From positions 1 through 64,000 of the forward strand of contig CALUZS010000014.1 of NCBI GenBank assembly GCA_944325355.1: a stretch of 64,000 nucleotides of DNA, given 5' to 3'. The notes below the pieces were generated by a model that saw nothing but the letters and a program-made list of their open reading frames with translations, had not been told where the DNA came from and made no database searches. Shown one piece after another: positions 1-9,494 of the stretch. The stretch comes from an uncultured Parabacteroides sp. (GTDB taxonomy: Bacteria; Bacteroidota; Bacteroidia; Bacteroidales; Tannerellaceae). Both the position numbers and the translations under genes were made by a program. Each line of letters begins with the position of its first letter. Within the stretch, counting starts at the first letter, position 1.

Positions 1-13
1 CAGTTCCTTTGAT

Positions 14-101
14 TTACATGAAAAAACAATATAGCAAAGTTCTCTGAGACAAAGTCTGAGCACATTGGGGACATTGATTCGCGAGAGTCTTGTTCCCTTT
101 T
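14..101 (-). other. Possible frameshifted C-terminal tail with a CPQC motif
   Basis: Directly after the stop of the 102-413 ORF, another frame on the same strand reads on for about 28 codons to a stop at 14-16. It contains a CxxC motif (NQCPQCAQTL) of the kind that ends small zinc-ribbon proteins. It may be a tail cut off by a frameshift or unrelated chance reading. There is no independent start codon and the stretch is very short. Confidence 0.15.
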
Positions 102-413
102 TTAATTTAGGGAGTGTTCCTGTGATACTAACACCATATTTTTTTTGCATATTTCTATATCATTTGCCATTTCATCTTGATTTACCTCTATGTATTCTAT
201 GGTCAGATACTCGCAATCAAGTGCTGACATAATCATCAGAACCGTGTTAACATATTGTCCTTCGACTTTCAAATAATCTTTCACAGAGAGAATCTTGCCA
301 TTAAAAGATTTCCCGATATCTGATATCGATGTCCAGTCATCAGATGTATAGATGCCATCTTTATTATACCCTGATGGCGGGTATTTCACTATTTCATGAA
401 AAATGTCTTCCAT
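102..413 (-). CDS. Small hypothetical protein (103 aa)
   Basis: I do not recognise the family. The protein is acidic, has no signal peptide and no membrane segment, and looks like a compact soluble alpha/beta protein (a hydrophobic stretch NTVLMIMSALDCEYLTIEYI at about residues 56-75). Small acidic soluble proteins of this size are often immunity proteins or phage/plasmid passengers, but nothing here proves that. It sits next to relaxase, flavodoxin and AraC fragments on the same side of the window, so it may be a leftover of an integrated element. An ATG start is present. The CPQC tail in another frame after its stop raises the possibility that the ORF is itself truncated. Confidence 0.45.
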   Translation of the reverse strand: MEDIFHEIVKYPPSGYNKDGIYTSDDWTSISDIGKSFNGKILSVKDYLKVEGQYVNTVLMIMSALDCEYLTIEYIEVNQDEMANDIEICKKNMVLVSQEHSLN

Positions 414-725
414 ACAATCTGTTTTATCTTACATCTACAAAGTTAACTATAATGGTATAGCTTTTTTCGTGCTACAACTAACTATCCGTCATTTCCAATT
501 TCAAACATAGGAACTGTTATTTTCACGGTCGTATTCCTCAAAATAAAGATTACACACTTTTTCGGTAATGGCAAAGCCTTCAGGAGTACAAAGCCACTCA
601 CCTTATTTTATTCAGCCATTCGGTTCCATAACTTAATCTACTTGGATGGTGTAAAGATAGGAAAAAAGGAGCAAGCCAAATACTATTTGATTACTCCTTT
701 CTGCTTAATTAGAATAAATTAGCGA
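414..725. other. Gene-poor stretch with a short orphan reading frame
   Basis: No intact gene is visible. On the minus strand, 501-602 is open for about 33 codons with protein-like composition (containing TPEGFAITEKVCNLYFEEYD) and ends in TGA, but a stop lies just upstream and there is no start. A neighbouring frame just before it (reading SYGTEWLNKIR) could be the same ancestral gene after a frameshift. I do not recognise it. The remainder is AT-rich and I see no RNA gene or repeat in it. Confidence 0.3.
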
Positions 726-1169
726 TTACACCCTAAGTCCTCTATTCCTTTTCGGTTCTTCTATTGGTTCACACAAGTTATGTTTTAGTTTGCCAAACTG
801 TTCTTTGAACCATTCGCCAATCGGCTGTCTGTTTATGGTCAGAACCAGTTTATTGTTATCGGTCGGATTCCTTTCCACCTTGAAAATATCGTTCTTGATG
901 TCAAACTTCCGCCTGTGTTCTTCGGAATAAATCCTGCCATTGCACCTGATAGCCTCTTTCTTCGTCAAAAGGCTCTCTATCATTTCTTTGGTGAAGCCGA
1001 TGGCTGCGCACAGTTTCTCCATTCTCAGCATCTCCCTGAGCATCGGAAACCATTTGAACGCCTTTTCAAGGATAGCATTCAGCCGTGATATTTCCTTGTC
1101 TTTGGCTTCAAGTTCTTGATTGTGTATTCCTTGCAGATTGCGTATCTGTTTGCCGTGCTGTTCCTGCAT
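726..1169 (-). pseudogene. C-terminal remnant of a Bacteroides-type mobilisation relaxase (Pre/Mob family)
   Basis: The 147 residues look like only the last part of a plasmid-recombination/mobilisation protein: a coiled coil (about 1-40, rich in Q, E, K), then GFTKEMIESLLTKKEAIRC, YSEEHRRKF, and an ending QPIGEWFKEQFGKLK followed by a basic tail. This order is typical of the C-terminus of relaxases carried by Bacteroides mobilisable elements. Their N-terminal catalytic domain, with the HxDE-type motif, is absent. Upstream on the same strand the sequence switches abruptly at about 1165-1180 to flavodoxin-like sequence, so the N-terminal part has been lost by recombination. The ATG at 1169 is probably an internal Met. 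The family call rests on remembered motif similarity. Confidence 0.6.
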
Positions 1170-1386
1170 GTGTGCAGAAAGGAATCAGGGTCTTACCTGT
1201 GAAATCATACTCATCGAAGAAGGAATAAATCGGCATCGGCATATCATACCACCAATTTGGAAAACCGATGAATGTAATATCGTATTCTTGCAGATTTCGG
1301 ATATGGGTTACCAGTTCCGGACGGGCTTTTGTATCGTTCTCCTGTTTTGCAGCATCAATTAATTCTGTAATATACCTAATTCGCGT
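1170..1386 (-). pseudogene. Internal fragment of a flavodoxin-like protein
   Basis: The minus-strand frame reads IRYITELIDAAKQEND..RPEL, then YDITFIGFPNWWYDMPMPIY, then FFDEYDFTGKTLIPFCTHAG. GFPNWWYDMP and DFTGKT.IPF.TH.G are hallmarks of the middle of the long-chain flavodoxin family (the region binding the FMN ring). The N-terminal FMN phosphate loop is missing, and the frame runs directly into the relaxase remnant after FCTHAG, so this is a piece of a gene and not a working flavodoxin. The join falls near 1165-1180, where a short sequence is shared by both reading frames. Confidence 0.6.
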
Positions 1387-1508
1387 AACCAAGCTTCTAC
1401 ACCATTGGCGTTGCGTGGGGTCGGGATTCCTGCATCATCATTCTGCGGTTCCCGGATATTGCCCGGTTCGAGGTCTTCGGGTAGTGTAGCCGGTATATGT
1501 TCCTTCCA
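1362..1508 (-). pseudogene. C-terminal remnant, possibly the end of a flavodoxin-like protein
   Basis: A different minus-strand frame from the neighbouring flavodoxin piece is open from about 1508 and ends in TAA at about 1362. It reads GIPTPRNANGVEAWLREL and then GILQN before the stop. A terminal amphipathic helix of the form V..WL..LGI is how many flavodoxins end. The odd point is the order: this C-terminal-like piece lies upstream of the internal flavodoxin piece, so either the gene has been rearranged or two flavodoxin-like genes have been fused by deletion. The identification is tentative because the segment is short. Confidence 0.35.
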
Positions 1509-1621
1509 AGAGTATCAGCGAGGTTGCATATGCATTGGGGTATCAATATCCGCAATATTTCAGCCGGGCATTTAAGAAAGTGGTTGGATGTACACCTAAT
1601 GAATACAGGATGCCAAGCTGA
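1490..1621 (+). pseudogene. C-terminal helix-turn-helix remnant of an AraC-family regulator
   Basis: The plus-strand frame from 1490 reads SISEVAYALGYQYPQYFSRA, then FKKVVGCTPNEYR, and stops at TGA 1619-1621. This is the second helix-turn-helix of the AraC/XylS family (I.EVA..LGY....YFSR.FKK..G.TP.EYR), an unmistakable signature. A stop at 1487-1489 closes the frame upstream, so the sensor domain and the first helix-turn-helix are gone. It has no start codon and cannot be expressed as a normal regulator. It marks another breakpoint in this rearranged region, immediately before the intact gene at 1628-3172. Confidence 0.75.
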
Positions 1622-1627
1622 AAAGCA

Positions 1628-3172
1628 TTATTCCCCCTCCGCAAGATTTTGGGGAACTTGGACGGTTGCGGAGTTTACGTTGGCTTCATCTTCATTAAAA
1701 AGATTTTTCCATCCAAATACCCGGTAGAAGAACGGACGGTAATAGTCGGCACTGCCTGGAGCGTTGAAGTTATCCCAAAATGAATCAGCATCGGTATTTG
1801 TTGTGAATACCAATTCGCCTGTGCGCGACAATGCCGGATGCAGGTTGACCATATATAACCAGCGGTATTTTTGTTTGCCTATCTTGTCGATTTTGTCTGG
1901 CAATACAAAGAGCAGCTTTTGCTCGCTGAACGGTCCGTAGGGCGTTTTGCTGCGGTAAATATATACCTCGCGCGAAAAGAACGCTCCTTGAGCTGTCATG
2001 TAGTAATACCCATCTTCGTAGAACACCCAAGGCATATTGCATGGATAGTTGTTCTCCATTATTTGCGACCGTTTCATCTCTTCGTCCGTGGGATATTCAT
2101 CTTGCCATGCGAAATCTCCATTCTCCGACGAACGGACGTAGTATTGCCACTTACTGAAAAGGTCGTGTGTCTCCGTGCGTGCAACAAGTACGTCGTAGCC
2201 CTTGGTTCCATAGAGATATGTGTGTCCGTCGGCGGCTTCATAAAGCGTAGAACCGTAAGAGACGGTGTTGTCGTTAATCTGGTGTGCCACCGAATCTCGA
2301 TAGAACCGGTCACCTTCTTTTGGCAGGTAGTCGGGGATGTCATCCCGGTAGTAATCCTCTGGTATGTCACCCTCAAGGTTATATGTTGCGATGCTTGTGC
2401 CAAGGGCACGTAGTTCCTTCGGATAGGTTCCCCACCATAGCAGTTGCAGTTTGCCATTGTACACAGTCCCGTCACCGGACCAATATACGTATTCCTGGTC
2501 TATGTCTCCGTTTTTTATTTCTTCTGCTGTTTTTTCACCATTGGGATGTCGCAAGTGGGTTCGGGCGTGGAAGTAACGCTCTGCCGTGGAATCCGACCAA
2601 TTGACGTAGTCGACCAGCCATACAAAATCGTTTTCGTCTTCCCCCAATACTCCGTTATAGGCTTTTTGCAGCATCACGCTGTTGCGAGGGAAACTGCTGC
2701 TGCCCCGTGAACGGTCGGCCGCATTTACTATCCCATAGAAACTGTCGTTGAATGTCCAGAACACACTGCCATCGGGCAAACCTACGGTAAACACCCCGTC
2801 TCCTCCGTTCCAGCCGCGTGTACGTGTGAACAGACGGTTGTATTTCATGTCTTTGTATGCTTGAACTCTTTTCGATTGGGTGGCTTCGTTCATCGGTTCC
2901 AGTTCCCAATGTTCCGTTTCAAGTGTATTGCTGTCGGGAATGTAGGTTGTCCCATCAAACTTTGCTTTTTTGTTGTGTGAATCGTTTCCTCTATATCCCT
3001 TTTCAGAGGGGCTTCCAATCGGATTGACTGCTGGTGTCTGTTTCAATAAGACTTCACTTTTAGATGCGGGGGAGCTGTATGTCTCGTGGGGGCGTCCTAT
3101 TAATTTGCTGTTGTAAGACGGTATTGCCAACAATGTAGCGATAAACGGGAATATGGAGGTGATTATCTTCAT
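1628..3172 (-). CDS. Exported DUF5005-like beta-propeller protein (possible glycoside hydrolase relative)
   Basis: A 514-residue protein with an N-terminal hydrophobic segment (about residues 4-18) that looks like a signal peptide without a lipobox Cys. A polar linker follows (about 25-85), then a long domain rich in W, Y, G and D. The start of that domain, GWNGGDGVFTVGLPDG followed by FWTFNDSF, is the first blade typical of five-bladed propellers of the DUF5005/DUF4185 group, which resemble glycoside hydrolases acting on polysaccharides. Later blades show SGDGTVYNGKLQLLWWGTYP, YLYGTKGYDVLVAR and NMPWVFYEDGYYYMTAQG. It probably works in the periplasm or at the cell surface on glycans. No SusC/SusD pair is adjacent, so the substrate is unknown. 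Nothing looks broken despite the damaged neighbourhood. Confidence 0.6.
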   Translation of the reverse strand: MKIITSIFPFIATLLAIPSYNSKLIGRPHETYSSPASKSEVLLKQTPAVNPIGSPSEKGYRGNDSHNKKAKFDGTTYIPDSNTLETEHWELEPMNEATQSKRVQAYKDMKYNRLFTRTRGWNGGDGVFTVGLPDGSVFWTFNDSFYGIVNAADRSRGSSSFPRNSVMLQKAYNGVLGEDENDFVWLVDYVNWSDSTAERYFHARTHLRHPNGEKTAEEIKNGDIDQEYVYWSGDGTVYNGKLQLLWWGTYPKELRALGTSIATYNLEGDIPEDYYRDDIPDYLPKEGDRFYRDSVAHQINDNTVSYGSTLYEAADGHTYLYGTKGYDVLVARTETHDLFSKWQYYVRSSENGDFAWQDEYPTDEEMKRSQIMENNYPCNMPWVFYEDGYYYMTAQGAFFSREVYIYRSKTPYGPFSEQKLLFVLPDKIDKIGKQKYRWLYMVNLHPALSRTGELVFTTNTDADSFWDNFNAPGSADYYRPFFYRVFGWKNLFNEDEANVNSATVQVPQNLAEGE

Positions 3173-3443
3173 AAATGGCCAATTAGTAGATCTATTTTTG
3201 TATACCTATTGTTCTATGCAAAATTTTGTTGCTGCAAAGAGAATATAAATTGCCCGTAAATCAAAATTAATAGACTCTTTTTTGTAATAGGAAATTGTTC
3301 CGGCGATTCCGAGCAGATATTTGCTGTTAAAGCAATTATTGGTATTTTTGTTATGCTTAGCCGGATTAAATACCCCGCTAAATAAGGTTATGTAAAATTG
3401 CGGATTTCGTAATATATTTTCTAATCATTAAAATTTATACATC

Positions 3444-4121
3444 ATGAGAAAGTATTTGGCAGAAATGGTTGGCACAATGGTGCTGGTATTGATGGGATGC
3501 GGAAGCGCTGTTTTCGCAGGAAATGTGGCTGATACGGTCGGAGCCGGAGTCGGGACTCTCGGAGTTGCTTTTGCTTTTGGCTTGTCGGTTGTAGCAATGG
3601 CGTATACAATCGGGAATATATCGGGCTGTCATATCAACCCGGCTATAACCTTGGGCGTTTATCTCTCGAAGCGGATGAACGGAAAAGATGCGGCTATGTA
3701 TATGTTGTTCCAAGTTATTGGCGCAATTATCGGTTCGGCTATCTTATATGCTTTGGTGAACACGGGTGCGCATAACGGACCGACAGCTACCGGCTCGAAC
3801 ACTTTCGATAATGGAGAGATGTTGCAAGCGTTTATTGCCGAGATGGTATTTACTTTTATCTTTGTGCTTGTGGTACTTGGAAGTACAGATGAAAAGAGGG
3901 GTGCCGGTTCTTTGGCTGGATTGGCAATCGGTCTTACGCTGGTGTTGGTTCACATTGTGTGTATCCCTATTACCGGAACTTCTGTTAATCCGGCACGCAG
4001 TATTGCTCCGGCGTTGTTCGAGGGTGGACAGGCTTTGTCGCAGTTATGGCTTTTCATCGTTGCGCCATTGATAGGTGCCGCTTTATCTGCTTGGGTATGG
4101 AAAGTTATTGATAAAGAGTAA
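3444..4121 (+). CDS. aqpZ: Aquaporin Z-type water channel
   Basis: A 225-residue MIP-family channel with six predicted membrane helices. Both half-helix signatures are present: NPA at residues 65-67 (HINPAITLG) and NPA at 182-184 (SVNPARS). The selectivity-filter residues align with E. coli AqpZ: Phe45, His170, Thr179 and Arg185. This is the narrow water-selective filter and not the wider glycerol-facilitator filter. It therefore conducts water across the inner membrane, and it does not by itself explain glycerol entry for the glp genes further along. The gene stands alone between the divergent propeller gene and the convergent nuo operon, and it shares the strong terminator at 4285-4332. Confidence 0.93.
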   Translation: MRKYLAEMVGTMVLVLMGCGSAVFAGNVADTVGAGVGTLGVAFAFGLSVVAMAYTIGNISGCHINPAITLGVYLSKRMNGKDAAMYMLFQVIGAIIGSAILYALVNTGAHNGPTATGSNTFDNGEMLQAFIAEMVFTFIFVLVVLGSTDEKRGAGSLAGLAIGLTLVLVHIVCIPITGTSVNPARSIAPALFEGGQALSQLWLFIVAPLIGAALSAWVWKVIDKE

Positions 4122-4284
4122 CCGGATAACGGCTGTTTTGTTTGAGCCGTTTATTGTCAGATAGAAAGGGATGTTTTGAGGATGCGCAATTTCTTTTGTG
4201 AAAGCCGGAATATTTTCTGATTTTTTCCGGCAGTATTTCCAGAAGAAGTGTGCAGTTTATTCAGCTTCTCTCCTTTCTTTTTCC

Positions 4285-4332
4285 AAATAAAAAGCGGGGA
4301 TGCACCCAAAAGTGCATCCCCGCTTTTTATTT
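4285..4332. terminator. Bidirectional terminator between aqpZ and the nuo operon
   Basis: A perfect 21-bp inverted repeat, arms 4285-4305 and 4312-4332, around a 6-base loop CCAAAA. The GC-rich core is flanked by A-run and T-run on each strand, so it should stop transcription from aqpZ (plus) and from nuoN (minus). Confidence 0.9.
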
Positions 4333-4348
4333 GATCGGAGATTCCCGG

Positions 4349-5770
4349 TTACAGGATTGCCGTATCGTTCAGGAACTGGTATACGCAACTGATAATGCCT
4401 AAAGCAACTACGCCTGCCAGACAGATACCTAATCCGATACGTGACAGCGTTCCCGATTTAAAATATCCAATCGGGTTGTCGTTCGGATTGATATACATGG
4501 CTTTTACTATCAGCAGATAGTAGTAAAGCGAAATGATGGTATTTATCAAAGCTAGGAATACCACCAGGTAGAATCCGCTGTTGAATGCCGCAGCAAATAC
4601 GAAGAATTTGCTGAAGAATCCGGCGAACGGAGGGATTCCCGCCAATGAGAATAACGCCAATGTCATGATGAGGGATAACTTCGGATTTGTTTTGTATAAT
4701 CCGTTGTAATCGTCGCGTTCCACTTTCCCATCAGTGTGTTGCTCAATGAGGTTTATCACACCGAATACCGCCAAATTGGCAACGATGTATATGATGACAT
4801 AGTAAACCAATGAAGCCATGCCTTGTGTTGTCCCTGCCAGTACAGCAAGCATGATGTAGCCTGCTTGAGAGATACTACTGTATGCCATGAACCGTTTCAG
4901 GTCGCTTTGCCGGATTGCAATCAGGTTGGCTACTGTGATGGTTACGACGATAATAACACAAAGCAGCAGTTCCCATTCGGCAGTCATTGGTGCAAATACC
5001 TTTATCAGGATACTCATCAATGCAAAGGCGGCAGCTCCTTTTGATATGACGGACAAGTATGCTGCAACCGTTGTCGGTGCGCCTTGGTAGGTGTCGGGTG
5101 TCCACATGTGGAACGGCACCAAGCTTAACTTGAATCCTAACCCGGCGAAGAAAAATACCATTGCCAGTACCTGCAAAGGCGTGCCGGTTATTACGCTGGC
5201 AATATCGTCGAAATACATGGAGCCGCTTGTCCCGTAGAGCATGGAAAGCCCGTAGAGCATGATTGCCGACGAGAACATGGCGTTTAATATGTATTTTGCC
5301 CCGGCTTCGGCGCTGTGGTGGCGGTATTTGTCGAGCGCAACCAAGCATGCCAGCGGGATACTTGCCAATTCCAACCCTATGTAGAACAGCAGGAAGTTGC
5401 CGGCACTTATCATAAAGAACATGCCTAACAGTGTACTTAATGTCAGAATGTAAAACTCTCCGGCTTTAAACCGGGTGTCTTCGCGTTTCAACCATTCACC
5501 GGCCTGCAGGAAAACAATCAAGGTCCCTGCTGTCAGGATTGTTTTTACAACAGATATCATGGGTGTTGTCCGGAACATTCCTCCGAAAGCTTCCGCATCT
5601 GCCGGCTGGATGTTTACAATCAGTTGTATGAGCATCAGGATGCATGCCAAACCTTGCAGCTTTTTGTGGTTCGGCTCTTTGAGTATAAGGTCTGCCAATA
5701 GCAGAACGATTATAATAACTGTCAGGCTTATTTCTGCTGACAGGGAAAGTATCGATGTCATATCCGTCAT
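4349..5770 (-). CDS. nuoN: NADH-quinone oxidoreductase-type subunit N
   Basis: A 473-residue polytopic membrane protein of the Mrp-antiporter-like family, one of the three proton-pumping subunits in the membrane arm of complex I. The family signature is clear: [20 protein letters not shown] followed by [13 protein letters not shown], containing the conserved pumping Lys. Length matches NuoN (about 470-490). It is the last gene of the operon, starting 4 nt after the nuoM stop, and is followed by the strong terminator at 4285-4332. Function in the complex: proton translocation coupled to quinone reduction. Confidence 0.95.
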   Translation of the reverse strand: MTDMTSILSLSAEISLTVIIIVLLLADLILKEPNHKKLQGLACILMLIQLIVNIQPADAEAFGGMFRTTPMISVVKTILTAGTLIVFLQAGEWLKREDTRFKAGEFYILTLSTLLGMFFMISAGNFLLFYIGLELASIPLACLVALDKYRHHSAEAGAKYILNAMFSSAIMLYGLSMLYGTSGSMYFDDIASVITGTPLQVLAMVFFFAGLGFKLSLVPFHMWTPDTYQGAPTTVAAYLSVISKGAAAFALMSILIKVFAPMTAEWELLLCVIIVVTITVANLIAIRQSDLKRFMAYSSISQAGYIMLAVLAGTTQGMASLVYYVIIYIVANLAVFGVINLIEQHTDGKVERDDYNGLYKTNPKLSLIMTLALFSLAGIPPFAGFFSKFFVFAAAFNSGFYLVVFLALINTIISLYYYLLIVKAMYINPNDNPIGYFKSGTLSRIGLGICLAGVVALGIISCVYQFLNDTAIL

Positions 5771-5774
5771 ATTT

Positions 5775-7256
5775 TTATTGAATTAATTGAGAAATGATAG
5801 GTCCTACGCTTCCGCTGATAAGGTCGCTGACCCAAAATGGGGCAAGTCCCAAACCTGCGACACATACAATCAAACAGATTACGGCAAATCTTTCGTCCCA
5901 TGTCGCATCTGTCAGTTTCAGATGGTCGGGATTCTTGCAGGTACCGTAAAGTATTTTGCCTACAACGCGCAAGATGTAGACCGCCGTAATGACGATACTT
6001 GTCGTTGCGATAATCGTACATACGCGATGGAACAAATCCTGGTTCTCGAACGAACCGACAAATACAGTCATTTCAGCAATGAATCCGCTGAGACCGGGCA
6101 ATCCTAAGTTCGCCAGACCGGCAATGACGTATCCGACGGCGAGGAACGGCATAATTTTCATCAATCCGTTTAACTCCCGGATGTCACGGGTATGGGTGCG
6201 TCCGTAAATCATGCCGATGAGGGCAAAGAACAGGGCAGTCATCAATCCGTGGCTAAGCATTTGCAGGATGGCTCCTGTGCAACTGGTGCGTGTCATCATC
6301 AGCAATGCGAAGAGTACCAAACCGCAATGGCTTACCGATGAGTAAGCGTTGATGTATTTCAAGTCGGTCTGTACAACGGCGCTGAATGCCCCGTAGACAA
6401 CCGAGATGGTCGTCAATATCAAGAACAGGTCGCCCCATACTGCGGCGCCTTCAGGCATCAGGTACATTGCTACCCGGAAGCAGCCGTATCCTCCGAGCTT
6501 CATCAGCACACCTGCATGAAGCATGGATACTGCAGTTGGCGCGGATGCGTGACCGTCGGGGCTCCATGTGTGGAACGGGAACAAGGCGCCCAATACACCG
6601 AATCCGAGGAATACCAGCGGGAAGAAGATGTATTGCATGTTGTAAGGGATGTCCCGTTTTACAATTTCCAGGATATTCATGGTGTCTCCGCCGGCTCCGT
6701 AAAAAATACCCAATATTCCGATGAGGAGAAAGGCCGAACCTCCCATCAACATCAGCGTCAATTTCATGGCGGCGTATTCTTTCTTTCCGCTACCCCAGAC
6801 GCCAATCAGCAAATACATAGGAATCAACGCGACTTCGTAGAACATGAACATGGTGAATAAGTCGGTCGAGATAAAAAATCCGAATACACCGGTGCTGAGC
6901 AGTGTGAACCATAAGAAGTACTCTTTTGTCAGTGGTTGTAATTTCCATGACGCGAATGTTCCGGTGAATACGATGATGGAACTCAGCAGTAGCATCACAA
7001 CCGAAATGCCATCTACTCCCACTGAATAGCAGATGTGCAGGGGAGCATACCAAGTAATGCTATCGGTGAACAGCATCTCTTCTGTCGCCCCGTTACTTCT
7101 CATGGAGATGTATGAAATTGTCAGGTAAGCGGACAGCATCAGCAGCATTGATGCTCCGGTAACCATTACACCGCGTACCTGGTTTGTGTTACGGGCTATC
7201 CATAGCCCTAGTAACATCAATAACGGAATTAGAACAAATAAGCTTAGTATATTCAT
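5775..7256 (-). CDS. nuoM: NADH-quinone oxidoreductase-type subunit M
   Basis: A 493-residue antiporter-like subunit with about 14 predicted helices. Key motifs are [19 protein letters not shown] (with the conserved membrane Glu) and [20 protein letters not shown] followed by [12 protein letters not shown]. Length fits NuoM. Its ATG overlaps the nuoL stop by 4 nt (7253-7256), indicating translational coupling, as expected for equimolar subunits of one complex. It forms one of the distal proton channels of complex I. Confidence 0.95.
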   Translation of the reverse strand: MNILSLFVLIPLLMLLGLWIARNTNQVRGVMVTGASMLLMLSAYLTISYISMRSNGATEEMLFTDSITWYAPLHICYSVGVDGISVVMLLLSSIIVFTGTFASWKLQPLTKEYFLWFTLLSTGVFGFFISTDLFTMFMFYEVALIPMYLLIGVWGSGKKEYAAMKLTLMLMGGSAFLLIGILGIFYGAGGDTMNILEIVKRDIPYNMQYIFFPLVFLGFGVLGALFPFHTWSPDGHASAPTAVSMLHAGVLMKLGGYGCFRVAMYLMPEGAAVWGDLFLILTTISVVYGAFSAVVQTDLKYINAYSSVSHCGLVLFALLMMTRTSCTGAILQMLSHGLMTALFFALIGMIYGRTHTRDIRELNGLMKIMPFLAVGYVIAGLANLGLPGLSGFIAEMTVFVGSFENQDLFHRVCTIIATTSIVITAVYILRVVGKILYGTCKNPDHLKLTDATWDERFAVICLIVCVAGLGLAPFWVSDLISGSVGPIISQLIQ

Positions 7257-9142
7257 AATAATAATAACATTACGGTTAATATGATAGCACCTGCCAAGAA
7301 GCAGAAGGTATATGTCTGTATCTTTCCGTTCTGAATGGTGCGGATACTTTCTCCGGATTCGTTGGACGACCAGGCAAGCAGGTTCATGAATCCGTCAATG
7401 ATGTGGCGGTCGAACCAAGCCAGCGGAGTGGATATGCAACGGAAAATAATCTTCTTTGTAATAAACAACCATACTTCATCGATATAGAAACGGTGATAAG
7501 CGGCGGTGTGGAGTTTATTGAAGCGTTTTGCCAACATCTCGGCGAAAGATTGTTTTTCGCGGGCGTACATCCATGTTGCCAACGCTATGGAGACGAGTGC
7601 CACAACAATGCTTGTTATTGCGACGCTCATATTAATTTCGATTGAATATGATTCGCCGTTGCTGCTGACGAAGTGTCCGAACGGGATAAATCCGGCAACG
7701 CACGTCAGAAAGGCGAGGAACATTAGAGGGAAAGTCATCGTTATCGGCGATTCGTGCGGAACATGTTTCTCGTGCAATTCCTTGTTCTCTTTTCCCCAGA
7801 AGATACAATAGTACAAACGAAACATATAAAAGGCGGTCATTGCCGCAATGATTGTCATGATAGTGCCGATGACCGGGCTAAACTTGAAGCATGCTGCCAA
7901 AATCTCGTCTTTTGAGAAAAATCCGGAGAAAGGAGGAATACCGGAAATTGCCAGACAGGCAATCAGGAATGTCCAGTGGGTTATTGGCATATATTTACGA
8001 AGTCCTCCCATCGTTGACATTTCGTTGCTGTGTACGGCATGGATGATGCAACCGGCGCCCAAAAACAACAGGGCTTTAAACATGGCGTGCGTGAACAAGT
8101 GGAACATACTTGCCATGTAACCAAGTCCTCCTTCATGGGGATTCATTCCCGTACAGACTCCAAGTGCAACCATCATAAATCCTATTTGAGAGATTGTTGA
8201 AAATGCCAAAACTCTTTTGATATCGCTTTGAACGCATGCCACAGATGCGGCATAAAACGCGGTAAAGGCTCCGATGTATGCCACCCAATGCAGGACGTCT
8301 GGCGCATAAGCGCTGAACAACGGGAACATTCGTGCGACTAAATAAACACCGGCTACAACCATTGTTGCAGCATGTATCAATGCTGAGACGGGTGTTGGGC
8401 CTTCCATTGCGTCGGGAAGCCAGATGTGTAACGGAAACATCGCACTTTTACCGGCACCACCGACAAACATCAATCCTAATGCCCAGGGAATCATCATGCT
8501 GTATTGCATCATCCGCTCCTCGCCCGGGGTGAATGTAAATGTTCCCATGTAATATCCGTAAATGAGGATACCGATTAAGAAGCCGAGGTCTGCAAACCGG
8601 GTGACGATGAACGCCTTTTTGCTGGCTGCGATTGCTTCGGCTTTTGTGTAATAGAATCCGATTAACAAATAGGAGGATACGCCGACTAATTCCCAAAATA
8701 CGTACATTTGGAATATGTTCGTTGCAACCACCAATCCCAACATGGAGAAAGAAAACAGACTCAAGAAAGCGTAGTAACGCTGGAATCCGGTTTCTCCTTT
8801 CATGTATCCAAAGGAATAAATGTGAACCATAAGGCTTACCGTGCTGATTACAATTAGCATCATCACGGAAATTGGGTCGAGTAAAATCCCCATGTCGATA
8901 TGTAAAGACTGGGTAAACGGAAGCCATTCAAAATTGTAGGGAACCAGCGTTGCATATGTTCCATCTGCTGTCCGGGGAGTGGTAAAGTAATTGTAAGCTG
9001 TCAGATAACTTAAGAAAGTTACGGCAGCCAGCGATGCCGTACCGATAATCCCTGCTGTACGGTGTTTCATGAACATTCCGAAAATTCCCAGTATCAGGAA
9101 ACTGAGAACCGGAAGTCCTAATATTAATATTGTATAATCCAT
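7253..9142 (-). CDS. nuoL: NADH-quinone oxidoreductase-type subunit L
   Basis: A 629-residue antiporter-like subunit, the most distal in the membrane arm. It contains PLHIWLPDAMEGPTPVSALI followed by HAATMVVAGVYLVAR, the NuoL/ND5 signature, and a long C-terminal extension ending in a hydrophobic segment ([17 protein letters not shown]). That matches the lateral amphipathic helix and last membrane anchor of NuoL. The ATG is 27 nt after the nuoK stop. No frameshift or missing pumping residue is evident. Confidence 0.95.
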   Translation of the reverse strand: MDYTILILGLPVLSFLILGIFGMFMKHRTAGIIGTASLAAVTFLSYLTAYNYFTTPRTADGTYATLVPYNFEWLPFTQSLHIDMGILLDPISVMMLIVISTVSLMVHIYSFGYMKGETGFQRYYAFLSLFSFSMLGLVVATNIFQMYVFWELVGVSSYLLIGFYYTKAEAIAASKKAFIVTRFADLGFLIGILIYGYYMGTFTFTPGEERMMQYSMMIPWALGLMFVGGAGKSAMFPLHIWLPDAMEGPTPVSALIHAATMVVAGVYLVARMFPLFSAYAPDVLHWVAYIGAFTAFYAASVACVQSDIKRVLAFSTISQIGFMMVALGVCTGMNPHEGGLGYMASMFHLFTHAMFKALLFLGAGCIIHAVHSNEMSTMGGLRKYMPITHWTFLIACLAISGIPPFSGFFSKDEILAACFKFSPVIGTIMTIIAAMTAFYMFRLYYCIFWGKENKELHEKHVPHESPITMTFPLMFLAFLTCVAGFIPFGHFVSSNGESYSIEINMSVAITSIVVALVSIALATWMYAREKQSFAEMLAKRFNKLHTAAYHRFYIDEVWLFITKKIIFRCISTPLAWFDRHIIDGFMNLLAWSSNESGESIRTIQNGKIQTYTFCFLAGAIILTVMLLLL

Positions 9143-9169
9143 ACGGTCTCTGTTATTATTAGTATAAGT

Positions 9170-9481
9170 TTATCCTCTCAAATCTGTAATATCATCGGTT
9201 AGTATCTGCTTCAGATTCCGATAGACGTTAATAATAATGGCTATGGCAACTGCAGTTTCAGCAGCGGCTATTGCAATACCGAATAAAGTGAAGAAATGTC
9301 CTTCCAATGCGTCAGGGAAAAGATAGCGGTTGAATACTGCAAAATTGATATTGGTAGCATTCAACATCAGCTCTACGGAAATCAACAACGCCAACAGATT
9401 TTTACGCGTGAAGAAGCCGTATATTCCACAGAATAGCATGATCGTGCTAATGATCAGGTAATATAAAATATGTATATCCAT
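9170..9481 (-). CDS. nuoK: NADH-quinone oxidoreductase-type subunit K
   Basis: A 103-residue protein with three membrane helices, starting MDIHILYYLIIS. It has the two conserved buried Glu residues of NuoK, in ALLISVELMLNATNI and AIAAAETAVAIAI, which lie in the proton path. A longer frame extends 15 codons upstream to 9526. I chose the start at 9481 because a good Shine-Dalgarno (AGGAGG) lies 7 nt before it, the length then equals the family's 100-105, and it no longer overlaps nuoJ. Confidence 0.95.
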   Translation of the reverse strand: MDIHILYYLIISTIMLFCGIYGFFTRKNLLALLISVELMLNATNINFAVFNRYLFPDALEGHFFTLFGIAIAAAETAVAIAIIINVYRNLKQILTDDITDLRG

Positions 9482-9494
9482 TTCTTTTCCTCCT

